NCBI RefSeq assembly: GCF_000173075.1
Contig: NZ_ABVL01000014.1
Span: forward strand, 62,001 to 126,000
DNA from: Chthoniobacter flavus Ellin428
GTDB taxonomy: Bacteria; Verrucomicrobiota; Verrucomicrobiia; Chthoniobacterales; Chthoniobacteraceae
DNA length: 64,000 bases
Direction of reading: 5' to 3'
A program made the position numbers and the translations under genes. Of the stretch, positions 35,341 through 44,050 are shown piece by piece (the stretch's first letter is position 1; each line of letters starts with the position of its first letter). The notes below the pieces were generated by a model, which worked only from the letters and a program-made list of their open reading frames with translations, did no database searches and was not told the DNA's origin.

Positions 35341-36633
35341 CTAAATCCAAGTCCCCGCTGGAATGGCCGCGCCCTTGGGAATGACGACGATGCCGTCGCG
35401 CACGTACCAGTTCGGGCCATCGCAGTTATCGGGCTTGCCGTCCGGCGTAATCACGGCGCCGTCGCCGATCCGGGCGTTTTTGTCGATGATCGCGTGGTCG
35501 ATCACGCAATTGCGGCCGATGCCGAGCTCGACGTCGCCGGCCTTGTTGACCTTGTCGACGTCGTAAAAGTCCGCGCCCATGATGATGCTGTTGCGGATGG
35601 TCGTGCCGCCCTTGATGTAGCTGCGGACTCCGATGACGGAATGCTCGATGTGGGCGTCGTCGATGATACAGCCATCGGAAATGATCGCCTGCTTCACCGT
35701 GGCGCCGTTGATCTTGCTGCCGGGAAGGAAGCGCGCGTGGGTGTAGATCGGTGCGGTGGTGTCGAAGAAATTGAATTCCGGCACCCGGTCGGTGAGCTGG
35801 AGGTTGGCGTCGAAAAAGGCGCGAATGGTGCCGATGTCCTCCCAGTAACCCTGGAAGATGTAGCTGTGCACCCGGGAGCTTTTGATCATGCCCGGGATGA
35901 CGTGCTTGCCGAAGTCGACACAGTCGTTGTCCAGCGCCTTGATGAGCACTTCGCGGTTGAAGATGTAGATGCCCATCGAGGCCTGGTACAGTTCGGCGTC
36001 GGCGGGTTGACCGAGTTCCTTGAGCAGCGTGGGTGGAATCTTCAGCGCATCGAGCAACTCGGGCGTCTTCGGCTTTTCCTCGAAGCGCACCACGCGGCGA
36101 TTGGCATCGGTGTGCATGATGCCGAAGTCGGTGGCCGCCTCGCGCCCGACGGGGATCGTGGCCAGCGTCATGTCCGCCTTCGTGTCGATGTGCTGCTCGA
36201 GCAGGTCGCGGTAATCCATGCGGTAAAGCTGGTCGCCGCTGAGGATGACGAAATACTGATACGGATACTGGAGGAAATCGCGGAGGTTCTGCCGCACGGC
36301 GTCGGCGGTGCCCTGATACCAGTTCGTGTCCGTGGGCGTCTGCTGCGCGGCAAGGATTTCGACGAAGCTGCGGGAGAAGTTGTCGAACTTGAACGCCGAG
36401 TGGATGTGCTTGTGCAGCGAGGCGGAGTTGAACTGCGTAAGGACGTAGACGCGGCGCAGGCCGGAGTTGATGCAGTTCGAGACGGGAATGTCGACGATGC
36501 GGTATTTGCCGGCCAGCGGCACGGCAGGTTTGGAGCGTTCCTTGGTCAGCGGGAAGAGACGCGTGCCGGCACCGCCACCCATGATGATGGCGAGCGTCTG
36601 TTCGGTGATGGAAGGCCAGTTGGAAAGTTGCAT
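35341..36633 (-). CDS. glgC: Glucose-1-phosphate adenylyltransferase
   Basis: 430 residues, full length for the family. Makes ADP-glucose from ATP and glucose 1-phosphate for glycogen synthesis. Motifs: IIMGGGAGTRLFPLT (nucleotide-binding), RSKPAVPLAGKYRIVDIPVSNC, WYQGTADAVRQN, FVILSGDQLYRMDY, and the C-terminal left-handed beta helix with repeating hexapeptides. Probably allosterically regulated like cyanobacterial and plant enzymes, whose sequences it resembles more than enterobacterial GlgC. Rest of the glycogen genes are not in the window. Confidence 0.94.
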   Translation of the reverse strand: MQLSNWPSITEQTLAIIMGGGAGTRLFPLTKERSKPAVPLAGKYRIVDIPVSNCINSGLRRVYVLTQFNSASLHKHIHSAFKFDNFSRSFVEILAAQQTPTDTNWYQGTADAVRQNLRDFLQYPYQYFVILSGDQLYRMDYRDLLEQHIDTKADMTLATIPVGREAATDFGIMHTDANRRVVRFEEKPKTPELLDALKIPPTLLKELGQPADAELYQASMGIYIFNREVLIKALDNDCVDFGKHVIPGMIKSSRVHSYIFQGYWEDIGTIRAFFDANLQLTDRVPEFNFFDTTAPIYTHARFLPGSKINGATVKQAIISDGCIIDDAHIEHSVIGVRSYIKGGTTIRNSIIMGADFYDVDKVNKAGDVELGIGRNCVIDHAIIDKNARIGDGAVITPDGKPDNCDGPNWYVRDGIVVIPKGAAIPAGTWI

Positions 36634-36780
36634 AGAGGCTTAAAAATCAGGGAAAAAACCGCGGCGGGAGCCTGCCAGAGCCCGCCCGCGGTTGTCACCA
36701 GTCATTTACGTGAAATGCAACGAGGCCGGGCGTCGCGCAGTCGTTGTTCTGATCAGGCCGATCAAAGTGTATCAACCGCT

Positions 36781-39060
36781 TTACTCGCCGGCGGTGTTGT
36801 CCAGAACGGTCCGCACTTTCTGGGCGAGCCGGGCTGGCGAGAAGGGCTTTTCGAGAAAGTGCAAACCTTCATCGAGCACTCCGTGGTGGGCGAGCGCGTC
36901 ATCCGTGTAGCCCGACATGAACAGAACCCGGGCGCCCGGTGCTCGCTGCATGATTTTGCTGTAAAGTTCCTTGCCGCTCATTTGCGGCATGATGACGTCG
37001 GTGATGACGAGGTCGAAGGCCCCATGGCGATCGATGATGGCGAGGGCTTCGATCGCATCCACCGCTTCCTGGATCTGGTAGCCGCAACTGCGCAGGAGCG
37101 AGGCGGCGAGCTTGCGCACGGAGGAGTCGTCTTCGACCATCAGGACCGATTCCTGGCCGCGCGGCAGTTCTCCCGACGCCTTCGGGGTCGAAATCTCCGC
37201 GGACGAGGTGAGCAGGCGCGGCAGGTAGATCTTGAAGGTGGAACCGGTGCCCGGCTCGCTGTAGACGCGAATGTCGCCGCCGCTCTGGCAGACGATGCCA
37301 TAGCAGGTGGCCAGACCGAGCCCCGTGCCCTTGCCGACGCCCTTGGTGGAGAAGAACGGCTCGAAAAGATGCGCCTGGATTTCCTCGCTCATGCCCACGC
37401 CGGTGTCGCTGATGGCGAGCATGACGTACTCGCCCACCTCGAGCTCGCGATTGCGGGCGACGGACTTCTGATCCAGGTAGACATTGGCCGTCTGGATGGT
37501 GAGCTTTCCGCCGTGGAGCATGGCGTCACGGGCGTTGACGGCGAGATTGAGGATGACCTGCTCGATCTGCCCCTGATCGGCTTTGACCTGGCCGAGCAGG
37601 GAGTCGAAAGACGTGCGTAGCTCGATGTCTTCCCCGATCAGGCGCCGCAGCATGGCGCCCATATTGGCGACGACGCCGTTCAATTCCAGCACCCGCGGCT
37701 GGAGGACCTGTTTGCGGCTGAAGGCCAGCAACTGGCGGGTGAGCGCCGCGGCTCGCGCAGCGGCGTGCTGGATTTGCTCCGCGTCCTCGCGCAGTGGATT
37801 GGCCTCGCTCAGCTCCCGCAGGAGCAAATCGCTATAGCCGGTGATCACGGTCAGCAGGTTGTTGAAATCATGGGCCACACCGCCCGCGAGCCGGCCCACG
37901 GCCTCCATCTTTTGCGATTGCCGCAGCTTCTCGTCGCTCTGCCGCAATGCTTCCGCCGCCCTCTTGGCCGCGGTAATGTCCTGCGCAGTGCCAATCATCC
38001 GGATGGCCCGGCCTCTGGCATCCGCAACGATCTCGCCCCGGCTGTGAATGACGCGCTCGATGCCTCCGGGTGTGACGACCCGATGCTCGCATTCGAAGGG
38101 CTTCAGGTTCCGCATCGCTTCTTCCATGATCGACCGGGCCCACACGGCGTCCTCGGGATGGACCCGCTGAAAACATTTGGCCATCGGCGAGCCCAGGTCT
38201 TCCGACCGCTGGCCGTAGAGACGCCCGGTTTCATCCGACCAGGTGACGCTGTCGGCGACGATGTCCCATTCCCAGCTTCCCACGTGGGCGATCTGCTGCG
38301 CCTGGGCGAGCTGCGCCTGGCTTTTCTTGAGTCGCTGCTCGGCCTGCCGGCGCTCGGCATTTTCGCGGATCAATTCTGCGGTGCGCTCCTCCACGACGCC
38401 CTCGATGTTGGCGTTCAAGGCCTCGAGCTCAGCCTGGCGCGCGGCGACACTGAACATTTCGCTCTGGCTCTTGCGAATGGAGATGACCAGGAAGGCCACT
38501 TCGAAAATGACCCACGCGGCATGTTCCAGCGAGCGCCAGACCGGCGCCGCCAGCACGCCGTAGACTGATTGCGGCCAGAAATACCCGCGCGCCAGATGAT
38601 CGATGTAAACCACGGTGGTGGCGGACATCAGGACCCTCCAGTCGCGATAAAACGCCAGGATGGCGAGCGAGCCGAAGACATGAAAATGCGTCTCGATGCG
38701 CCCGCCGGTGAGGTGGATGAGCAGGGCCGACATGAGCATCTGGCCGATGGCCACGGTATGGCGGGTGAGCGCTTTCCCAGGTTGGTTGAGCGTGAGGAAT
38801 ACCGGAAGGCTGGTAATGGCGCCGCCGAGCAGCACCGCCGCCCAGATATGGGGATGAATCTGGCTCTCCGTGCCCGCCCAGGTCCGTGGCGAGACGAAAA
38901 GCGCGACGATGATCCCGCCGATCCATTGCAGGGGCATGAGACGCGCAAAGATCCAGTCCGTGTGCTGGATGATGTTTTGCTTTTGCTCTTCGAAGAGTTC
39001 CGCGCGACGTGCTTCGACGGTGCCGGAGGCCTTCGGGACAGTGGCTATGGCTTGATGCAT
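36781..39060 (-). CDS. Hybrid sensor histidine kinase with PAS and receiver domains
   Basis: 759 residues. Order: N-terminal cytosolic segment, about five to six membrane helices (38-200) with the histidine-rich loop GGRIETHFHVFG, a coiled coil (about 200-265), a PAS domain (270-380: HVGSWEWDI...VHPED...RGEIVADARGRAIRMIGTAQDI), HisKA with the H-box GGVAHDFNNLL, an HATPase domain (N-box NLAVNARDAML, then SDTGVGMSEE and GKGTGLGLATCYGI), and a C-terminal receiver (VLMVEDDSSVRKL, phosphoacceptor in VITDVIMPQMSGKE). The longer frame upstream overlaps the thioredoxin-like gene and is not coding. It overlaps that gene by 16 bases, suggesting a joint redox or metal signal. Confidence 0.88.
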   Translation of the reverse strand: MHQAIATVPKASGTVEARRAELFEEQKQNIIQHTDWIFARLMPLQWIGGIIVALFVSPRTWAGTESQIHPHIWAAVLLGGAITSLPVFLTLNQPGKALTRHTVAIGQMLMSALLIHLTGGRIETHFHVFGSLAILAFYRDWRVLMSATTVVYIDHLARGYFWPQSVYGVLAAPVWRSLEHAAWVIFEVAFLVISIRKSQSEMFSVAARQAELEALNANIEGVVEERTAELIRENAERRQAEQRLKKSQAQLAQAQQIAHVGSWEWDIVADSVTWSDETGRLYGQRSEDLGSPMAKCFQRVHPEDAVWARSIMEEAMRNLKPFECEHRVVTPGGIERVIHSRGEIVADARGRAIRMIGTAQDITAAKRAAEALRQSDEKLRQSQKMEAVGRLAGGVAHDFNNLLTVITGYSDLLLRELSEANPLREDAEQIQHAAARAAALTRQLLAFSRKQVLQPRVLELNGVVANMGAMLRRLIGEDIELRTSFDSLLGQVKADQGQIEQVILNLAVNARDAMLHGGKLTIQTANVYLDQKSVARNRELEVGEYVMLAISDTGVGMSEEIQAHLFEPFFSTKGVGKGTGLGLATCYGIVCQSGGDIRVYSEPGTGSTFKIYLPRLLTSSAEISTPKASGELPRGQESVLMVEDDSSVRKLAASLLRSCGYQIQEAVDAIEALAIIDRHGAFDLVITDVIMPQMSGKELYSKIMQRAPGARVLFMSGYTDDALAHHGVLDEGLHFLEKPFSPARLAQKVRTVLDNTAGE

Positions 39061-39671
39061 GCCTCGACTCCAAATTGGGAAGCGCGCTCCGGATTCTGCA
39101 GGGTACAACCGAAAACCGGCGTGCGCTCGGTCTCCGCCTGCCTGGCGCCCAGCAGGGCGGCGATCGCCGTTTCTCCGGTGTTGTCTCCGGCGTGCCCGCG
39201 TGCGGCGGTGACTCCTCCGTGGAAGAGCAGTTCCCCACGCGGATCGTAAAGAACGACATAGCCCGACGTTTCGGCGCCAAAGCGCGCAGCCTGGCGGCCG
39301 CCCAAGTCCGCCTCCACACGGAGTCCCGGAATCGCCCGTGCGCTTTGCCACAAACCGGTCTGTGTCCAATCCGTCGCGGCGTCCTCCGGAGTGAAGAACA
39401 GGATGTGCGTGGTCACCTGCCCCTGGCAATGCGTGAGCAGCCGATTGAGTTCCTCGAGACTGGCCCGGGTGCAAGGGCACTTCGGGTGGGCGAACATGAG
39501 GAGCGTGGCGTGGAAATGGTCGAGGGCGACCGTCGAATCCGTCGGCCAGTTTTGCGGCGTTCGCCCCGTCGCACCCGCAGTGTGTTCATAGCGGGCCATT
39601 CCGCAAAGCCCGGCCACGGCTGTGAGCAGCCATAACAGACAGAGAGTGGATGGGCGCGATAAAAGTTTCAC
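39045..39671 (-). CDS. Thioredoxin-fold protein (RedB-like) coupled to the hybrid kinase
   Basis: 208 residues with an N-terminal signal or anchor (CLLWLLTAVAGLCGM) and a thioredoxin-like domain starting VALDHFHATLLMFAHPKCPCTRASLEEL, with Cys-Pro-Cys as the active site. Late elements YVVLYDPRGELLFHGG fit the redoxin fold. The family is found beside sensor kinases with His-rich membrane domains; here its stop overlaps the kinase start. Probably a periplasmic redox relay or metal-linked partner. RedB naming is from resemblance only. Confidence 0.6.
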   Translation of the reverse strand: MKLLSRPSTLCLLWLLTAVAGLCGMARYEHTAGATGRTPQNWPTDSTVALDHFHATLLMFAHPKCPCTRASLEELNRLLTHCQGQVTTHILFFTPEDAATDWTQTGLWQSARAIPGLRVEADLGGRQAARFGAETSGYVVLYDPRGELLFHGGVTAARGHAGDNTGETAIAALLGARQAETERTPVFGCTLQNPERASQFGVEACIKP

Positions 39672-39894
39672 TGCGATGCGTAAACATACATATCAATCTG
39701 TATGCTCGTGTCGACGCCAAAGCCTACGGTTTTTCCCTTATAATGGTTAAGGTGGCTTGGGAGCGCCCGAGGGGGCAGCAGTCATCGATGTGAAATGTAA
39801 GGGAAGACTCTGATTAAACAGCCAACTCCGATCCCAACCTCGGACATCCAATTTACGATTTGTTTTCTCAAACGAAGTGTCGCACATTTGCGGT

Positions 39895-40512
39895 ATGAAT
39901 GCGCCGCAGACCAAGTGGTCGTTCGAGGCCGATTTCCTCCAGGCGTGCAATTGTGACTATGGTTGTCCCTGCGAATTCTCCGCGCCACCGACGCGCGGCT
40001 TTTGTGAAGGGACCGGTGCCTGGCGGATTATCCAGGGGCATTTTGGCGATGTGCAACTCGATGGTATCACCGTCGGTTTCGCGGCCCATTGGCCGAACGC
40101 GATTCACGAGGGTAACGGAACGCTCGTGGTCTTGATCGATGAACGGGCCAACGCGAAGCAGCGGGAAGCGTTGCTGACGATCTGCTCGGGCCAGGCTGGC
40201 GGCCTGCCTTTTGAAATCCTCGCTACCACCATTTCCAAGGTGCTCGATCCCATCTTTGCGCCGGTTGATTTTCAGTTGAACGGACGCGAAAGTTCGGTGC
40301 GGATCGGCAATGCCCTGGCCGTGGCCATGGAGCCGATCAAAAATCCAGTGACTGGCGAACCGGAATCCGTGCGCGTGGAGCACGCCACCGGTTTCATTTT
40401 CAAAAGCGCCGAAGCAACTTCGGGAAAGGAGTGCCGTATCAATGCGCCGGGACTGCAATTTTCATGGCCGGACAAGGCGGCGTTCGTGACGCGGGTGAAC
40501 TACGGGAACTGA
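39895..40512 (+). CDS. DUF1326 domain protein
   Basis: 205 residues. Cys-rich N-terminal motif CNCDYGCPCEFS, typical of DUF1326, then a beta-rich body ending CRINAPGLQFSWPDKAAFVTRVNYGN. DUF1326 proteins often neighbour DUF2182 membrane proteins, as here (31 bases apart). The cysteines suggest metal or redox chemistry. The ATG at 39895 is preferred; a GTG at 39877 would add six residues. Confidence 0.8.
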   Translation: MNAPQTKWSFEADFLQACNCDYGCPCEFSAPPTRGFCEGTGAWRIIQGHFGDVQLDGITVGFAAHWPNAIHEGNGTLVVLIDERANAKQREALLTICSGQAGGLPFEILATTISKVLDPIFAPVDFQLNGRESSVRIGNALAVAMEPIKNPVTGEPESVRVEHATGFIFKSAEATSGKECRINAPGLQFSWPDKAAFVTRVNYGN

Positions 40513-40543
40513 TCCGTCCGCAGCCGACGATTCTCCGCAGGCG

Positions 40544-41344
40544 ATGGCTTTTCCCGATCGATTGGAAGCCACGCTGCGTCACGATCGCGTGATCGTGATC
40601 GTGGCGCTGACCGGCGTCGCCGGCCTGGCGTGGGGTTACATGATTCGCGAGGCGCAGGGAATGGCGCAGACCGGGATTTGCCAGTGCGCCGGGATAGCGA
40701 TGTCGGGACCCGATACCCAGCCGTGGTCGCCATTCGCCATCGTGCCGCTGTTTCTCATGTGGGCGGAGATGATGGTGGCGATGATGATCCCTTCCGCCAC
40801 CCCGATGATCCTGACGTTTGCGCGGGTCAATCGTCAGCGCCGCGAGCAGGAGCGGCCCTTCGTGCCGACCGGGCTTTTCGTTCTTGGTTATCTCATCGTC
40901 TGGTGCGGGTTCAGCTTGATCGCCGCGCTCGCGCAGTGGGGGTTGCATGGGGCCGCATTGCTCTCGCCGGTGATGAAGAGCAACAGCACGATCCTGAGCG
41001 GATTGCTGCTCATGGTCACCGGCATCTTCCAATGGACGCCGTGGAAACGCGCCTGTTTGCGCCATTGCAACTCGCCGCTGGGCTTTCTGCTCGGTGATTG
41101 GCGCGAAGGGCGCGGCGGCGCGTTGGCCATGGGACTCAAGCACGGCGTCCATTGCACCGGCTGCTGTTGGTTGCTCATGGCGCTGCTTTTTATCGCCGGG
41201 GTGATGAATCTGCTCTGGGTGGCGGCGATTACGCTCGTCGTTTTGCTGGAGAAAATGCTGCCACGCGGGGAATGGTTTTGCCGGGTGGTAGGCGCCGGCT
41301 GCGTTGCGTGGGGTGGATGGATCCTCGCCAGTCCGCCAGCCTGA
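40544..41344 (+). CDS. DUF2182 integral membrane protein
   Basis: 266 residues with about seven helices. Conserved features: AEMMVAMMIPSATPMI, WTPWKRACLRHCNSPLGFL and GLKHGVHCTGCCW, with several Cys, His and Met suited to metal binding. DUF2182 members are annotated as predicted metal-binding membrane proteins. Follows DUF1326; together they may handle copper or another metal in the membrane. No function is proven. Confidence 0.8.
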   Translation: MAFPDRLEATLRHDRVIVIVALTGVAGLAWGYMIREAQGMAQTGICQCAGIAMSGPDTQPWSPFAIVPLFLMWAEMMVAMMIPSATPMILTFARVNRQRREQERPFVPTGLFVLGYLIVWCGFSLIAALAQWGLHGAALLSPVMKSNSTILSGLLLMVTGIFQWTPWKRACLRHCNSPLGFLLGDWREGRGGALAMGLKHGVHCTGCCWLLMALLFIAGVMNLLWVAAITLVVLLEKMLPRGEWFCRVVGAGCVAWGGWILASPPA

Positions 41345-41393
41345 TGGCGCTTACAGGTATTTCGCCATCGCTTCCCGGAACCGTGCAAGCTCG

Positions 41394-42050
41394 TCATTCG
41401 GCGAGGTCATAGCTCGCGCACCAGAAATAGGTGAATTCCACGATGCGCACGGAATTGGAATAGCACTGCAGGATGTCTCGGAGTTGATTGGCGGTCGGGA
41501 AGTTTTTCAGGACTTCGTGCGAGGTGCCGTCATCCAGTTGGCGCTGTTGGTAGGTATTGCCGGCGGCGTCGGCCCGGCAGATCGGCGTGCTGCTGGCGGG
41601 CACGTAGCGATTGTCCATGAAGACGACCCGTGCACCCGGTTGCAACGCAGCGTGGAAGTCCTCGAGAAACGCCGGAAGCCGGGCCAAAGGGACATGCGAC
41701 CACCAGTGGGCGGCAAAACCCGCGGTGAACTTGCCGGGATCGCGAGGCGGCGAAAAGGCGTCCCCGCGCGCAAACGTGAAGCGAGTCGGGTCCAACTGTT
41801 TCGACCGGGCGATTTTCAGCACTTCCGCATTGGCGTCGAGGCCGTGAACGGAGGCGACGACTTCGGCAATCGCGGCGGTCCAATAACCGGTGCCGCAGGC
41901 CAGTTCGAGGATGTGTCGTCCGCCCAATTCCCGCCGCAGATGCTTTTTCACCCGCGCCAAATCTTCCTGCCGCTCCGGCTTGTTATAGATGCGCTCGTAC
42001 TCGCTGGCGCGCTGACGATAATAGTCGATGAGTTTGGTGTCGGCGGACAT
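41394..42050 (-). CDS. Class I SAM-dependent methyltransferase
   Basis: 218 residues from the ATG at 42050 (42065 is also possible). Motif I ILELACGTGYWTAAIAE, acidic D in VHGLDANAEVL, motif in RFTFARGDAFS, and GARVVFMDNRY. A Rossmann methyltransferase; the substrate is not evident. Convergent with DUF2182. Confidence 0.85.
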   Translation of the reverse strand: MSADTKLIDYYRQRASEYERIYNKPERQEDLARVKKHLRRELGGRHILELACGTGYWTAAIAEVVASVHGLDANAEVLKIARSKQLDPTRFTFARGDAFSPPRDPGKFTAGFAAHWWSHVPLARLPAFLEDFHAALQPGARVVFMDNRYVPASSTPICRADAAGNTYQQRQLDDGTSHEVLKNFPTANQLRDILQCYSNSVRIVEFTYFWCASYDLAE

Positions 42051-42094
42051 CAGTCCCGCTTTCATCCTTCATCCTTCGATCCAAGGCAATACTC

Positions 42095-42577
42095 CTACTC
42101 CACAAATTGCCGGCGATACTTTACGAAGGCGCGCTTGGTCTCGCCATTGAAGCCACACTTCCCGAAAAATACGTGGGCATCCCGGCGCGTGCGGTTACTG
42201 AGCAGCATGAGTTTGCTGCAGCCGTGATGCGTCGCGATCTGCTCGATCTGCAGCAGTAGACTTCGCCCGAGTCCGCGACCGCGCTTCGCCGGCGCGACGA
42301 CGACATTTTCGATCACGCCAAACGACTGCGTGCCATACATTACGTCCGGGCACAACGTGAGCAGCGCGGTGCCATGGACCGTATCGTCGATCTTGGCGAC
42401 GAGGAGAAAGCTGGTGCTCGATTCCGCCAGCGCCGCGAGGTGTTCCGGCAACACTTGAATGTCACCGTCTGACACGAGCTCGCGGTAGAGCGCCTCGATA
42501 GCCGGCGCATCGGCTCCCGTAGCGCGTCGGATGGAGCAGGGCGGGCCTGCCAGGAGGGGTTTTGGGGCGGAGTTCAC
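42095..42577 (-). CDS. GNAT-family N-acetyltransferase
   Basis: 160 residues. Acetyl-CoA binding loop VVVAPAKRGRGLGRSLL and the following HGCSKLMLLSNRTRRDAHVFFGKCGF form the GNAT core. N-terminal IRRATGADAPAIEALY. Substrate unknown. It may form a pair with the methyltransferase, 44 bases away. Confidence 0.85.
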   Translation of the reverse strand: MNSAPKPLLAGPPCSIRRATGADAPAIEALYRELVSDGDIQVLPEHLAALAESSTSFLLVAKIDDTVHGTALLTLCPDVMYGTQSFGVIENVVVAPAKRGRGLGRSLLLQIEQIATHHGCSKLMLLSNRTRRDAHVFFGKCGFNGETKRAFVKYRRQFVE

Positions 42578-42654
42578 GAGTGGTTCCTATTCTCTCAGCT
42601 ATCCAGATGCCATCTGGCGGATGAATCTTCAGGATTCGCTACCGGGCTTGGTCA

Positions 42655-43248
42655 TCATGCAGGGTTGACAGTGTCTTGGTTTTCGCCCGACGGCTTCGCG
42701 GCTGGCGCGTGGTAACGCTTGATGAGCTTTGTCGCGAGTTTGCGACCATTCAAAACGAGCGCGAGGCCGACGATCAGCTTCACGAGATATTTGAAGAGCG
42801 TATAGAAATCGCCTTCCTGCTGCGGAGTGAGCCGGCCTTCGGTAGAACTGTGGGAGAGGGTGTAGTGCAGCCAAGTGAGCGAAGGACCAAAATTGGTGAC
42901 GGCCACGTACAGGCCGACGAGGAAAAAGCCGAAGCTGTAGAGATCGAGCAGGGTAAGTTGCGTTGCGGAGAGCGCGGCGTTGTGCCCCTTCGTCACGCGT
43001 CGGGCGACCCATCCGGCCAGGCACCAGAGCCAATAGACAATGAGGAGGCAGACAATGGGAAGAACCGCGTCGAAAACCAACAAGTTGGTCGGCTGATGAA
43101 AACGGTCCCTCAGTTGTGGACCGTAGAACCAAGTGAGACCGCTTAGCGAAGAAAGACCGAATTCGATTGCGAGGAGCCGAATGAGGACGGTGACAATGTC
43201 GCAGAGGGTGATTGAGGTCGGCGGAGGCGTGGGGGACGTATCAGACAT
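42655..43248 (-). CDS. Membrane protein of unknown function
   Basis: 197 residues. Pro/Thr-rich start (MSDTSPTPPPTS), four hydrophobic helices, cytoplasmic basic tail. No domain recognised. Its start resembles the neighbouring protein at 43306-43998 (Pro/Ser-rich), suggesting a shared type of tail. Confidence 0.55.
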   Translation of the reverse strand: MSDTSPTPPPTSITLCDIVTVLIRLLAIEFGLSSLSGLTWFYGPQLRDRFHQPTNLLVFDAVLPIVCLLIVYWLWCLAGWVARRVTKGHNAALSATQLTLLDLYSFGFFLVGLYVAVTNFGPSLTWLHYTLSHSSTEGRLTPQQEGDFYTLFKYLVKLIVGLALVLNGRKLATKLIKRYHAPAAKPSGENQDTVNPA

Positions 43249-43305
43249 GGAAAGGGGAGTGGCTGGTGAAATGGTCGTGGATTCTGTGACGTCGCGTTGC
43301 TTCCG

Positions 43306-43998
43306 CTAACCCTCGAAAACCCACACATTTGGAGAGACCCGCAGAGCGCGGTGAGTCATATCGATTGTGCTTGGGTCCACGTCCTTTCCCAAGGTCAAAA
43401 TTACGCCGCTGCCGCCAGACGAAGTGAAGCCGCCTCCTCTGATGGTGATCCTCAGGATCCAATCTTCCTTCGGTCGGAAGAAATTGAAGCGCGGCCCACC
43501 CAATCCTTTCAGAGGAATCGCCTGCCAGACGTCGTTTGGTATCTCCTTCTCGTCGACGGAATTCCATCCCCCATTACCGTTTTGTGGGATACGGGTAGCC
43601 GCCCAACGTTTTACCGGTTTCAGGTCCGCATGACGGACTCGTTCCGCGAGGCCTTGTAAATAAAGATCCCGAAAATCGGGGAAGTAAGCGGGGATATTCA
43701 AATAAAGAGCGAACGTCAAAATGACCGCTGCCGGGCGGAGCCAACGAGATGGCTTTCCGTCCACTGCCATCAGGACCACTCCTACAATGGGATACGCGAG
43801 GAGAATGAGAACGAAGAGATTGTATGGTGGTATTTCTCCGGCGAGGCCCGCTCGATAAGACCCAACAGCCAAGCCTGCTGTGCTAATTGTCAGCACTAAA
43901 AAGAGTGCCGCGAAAAATCGGGGCCACGTGAGGCCTTTGGTGCGAGCGGTGGGCTGCGGCGGGAGAGAGGGTGGTTCAGGAGTGGGAGATTCGGGCAT
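43306..43998 (-). CDS. Membrane protein with C-terminal soluble domain, unknown function
   Basis: 230 residues. Pro-rich N-terminus, three hydrophobic helices (26-46, 57-77, 87-105), then a beta-rich domain (WILRITIRGGGFTSSGGSGVIL...MTHRALRV). It lies on the minus strand 57 bases before the previous membrane protein, probably one transcript. Not recognised. Confidence 0.55.
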   Translation of the reverse strand: MPESPTPEPPSLPPQPTARTKGLTWPRFFAALFLVLTISTAGLAVGSYRAGLAGEIPPYNLFVLILLAYPIVGVVLMAVDGKPSRWLRPAAVILTFALYLNIPAYFPDFRDLYLQGLAERVRHADLKPVKRWAATRIPQNGNGGWNSVDEKEIPNDVWQAIPLKGLGGPRFNFFRPKEDWILRITIRGGGFTSSGGSGVILTLGKDVDPSTIDMTHRALRVSPNVWVFEG

Positions 43999-44050
43999 TT
44001 CCGTGGACCTTACTCGTATGCATGACCGCCAGACATTTCTGGCCGGCAGC

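Noticed and set aside
35266..37620. A 784-codon plus-strand frame
   Set aside because: It lies antisense to glgC and the hybrid kinase, both with clear motifs; the composition is typical of a high-GC shadow frame and it has no family match.
39061..39480. A longer N-terminus for the hybrid kinase
   Set aside because: This part overlaps the thioredoxin-like gene in another frame and reads as Arg/Gly-rich shadow; the kinase begins at 39060.
39681..39704. A catac...gtatg dyad upstream of the thioredoxin-like gene as an operator
   Set aside because: The arms are only five bases long and no regulator is adjacent; too weak to call.
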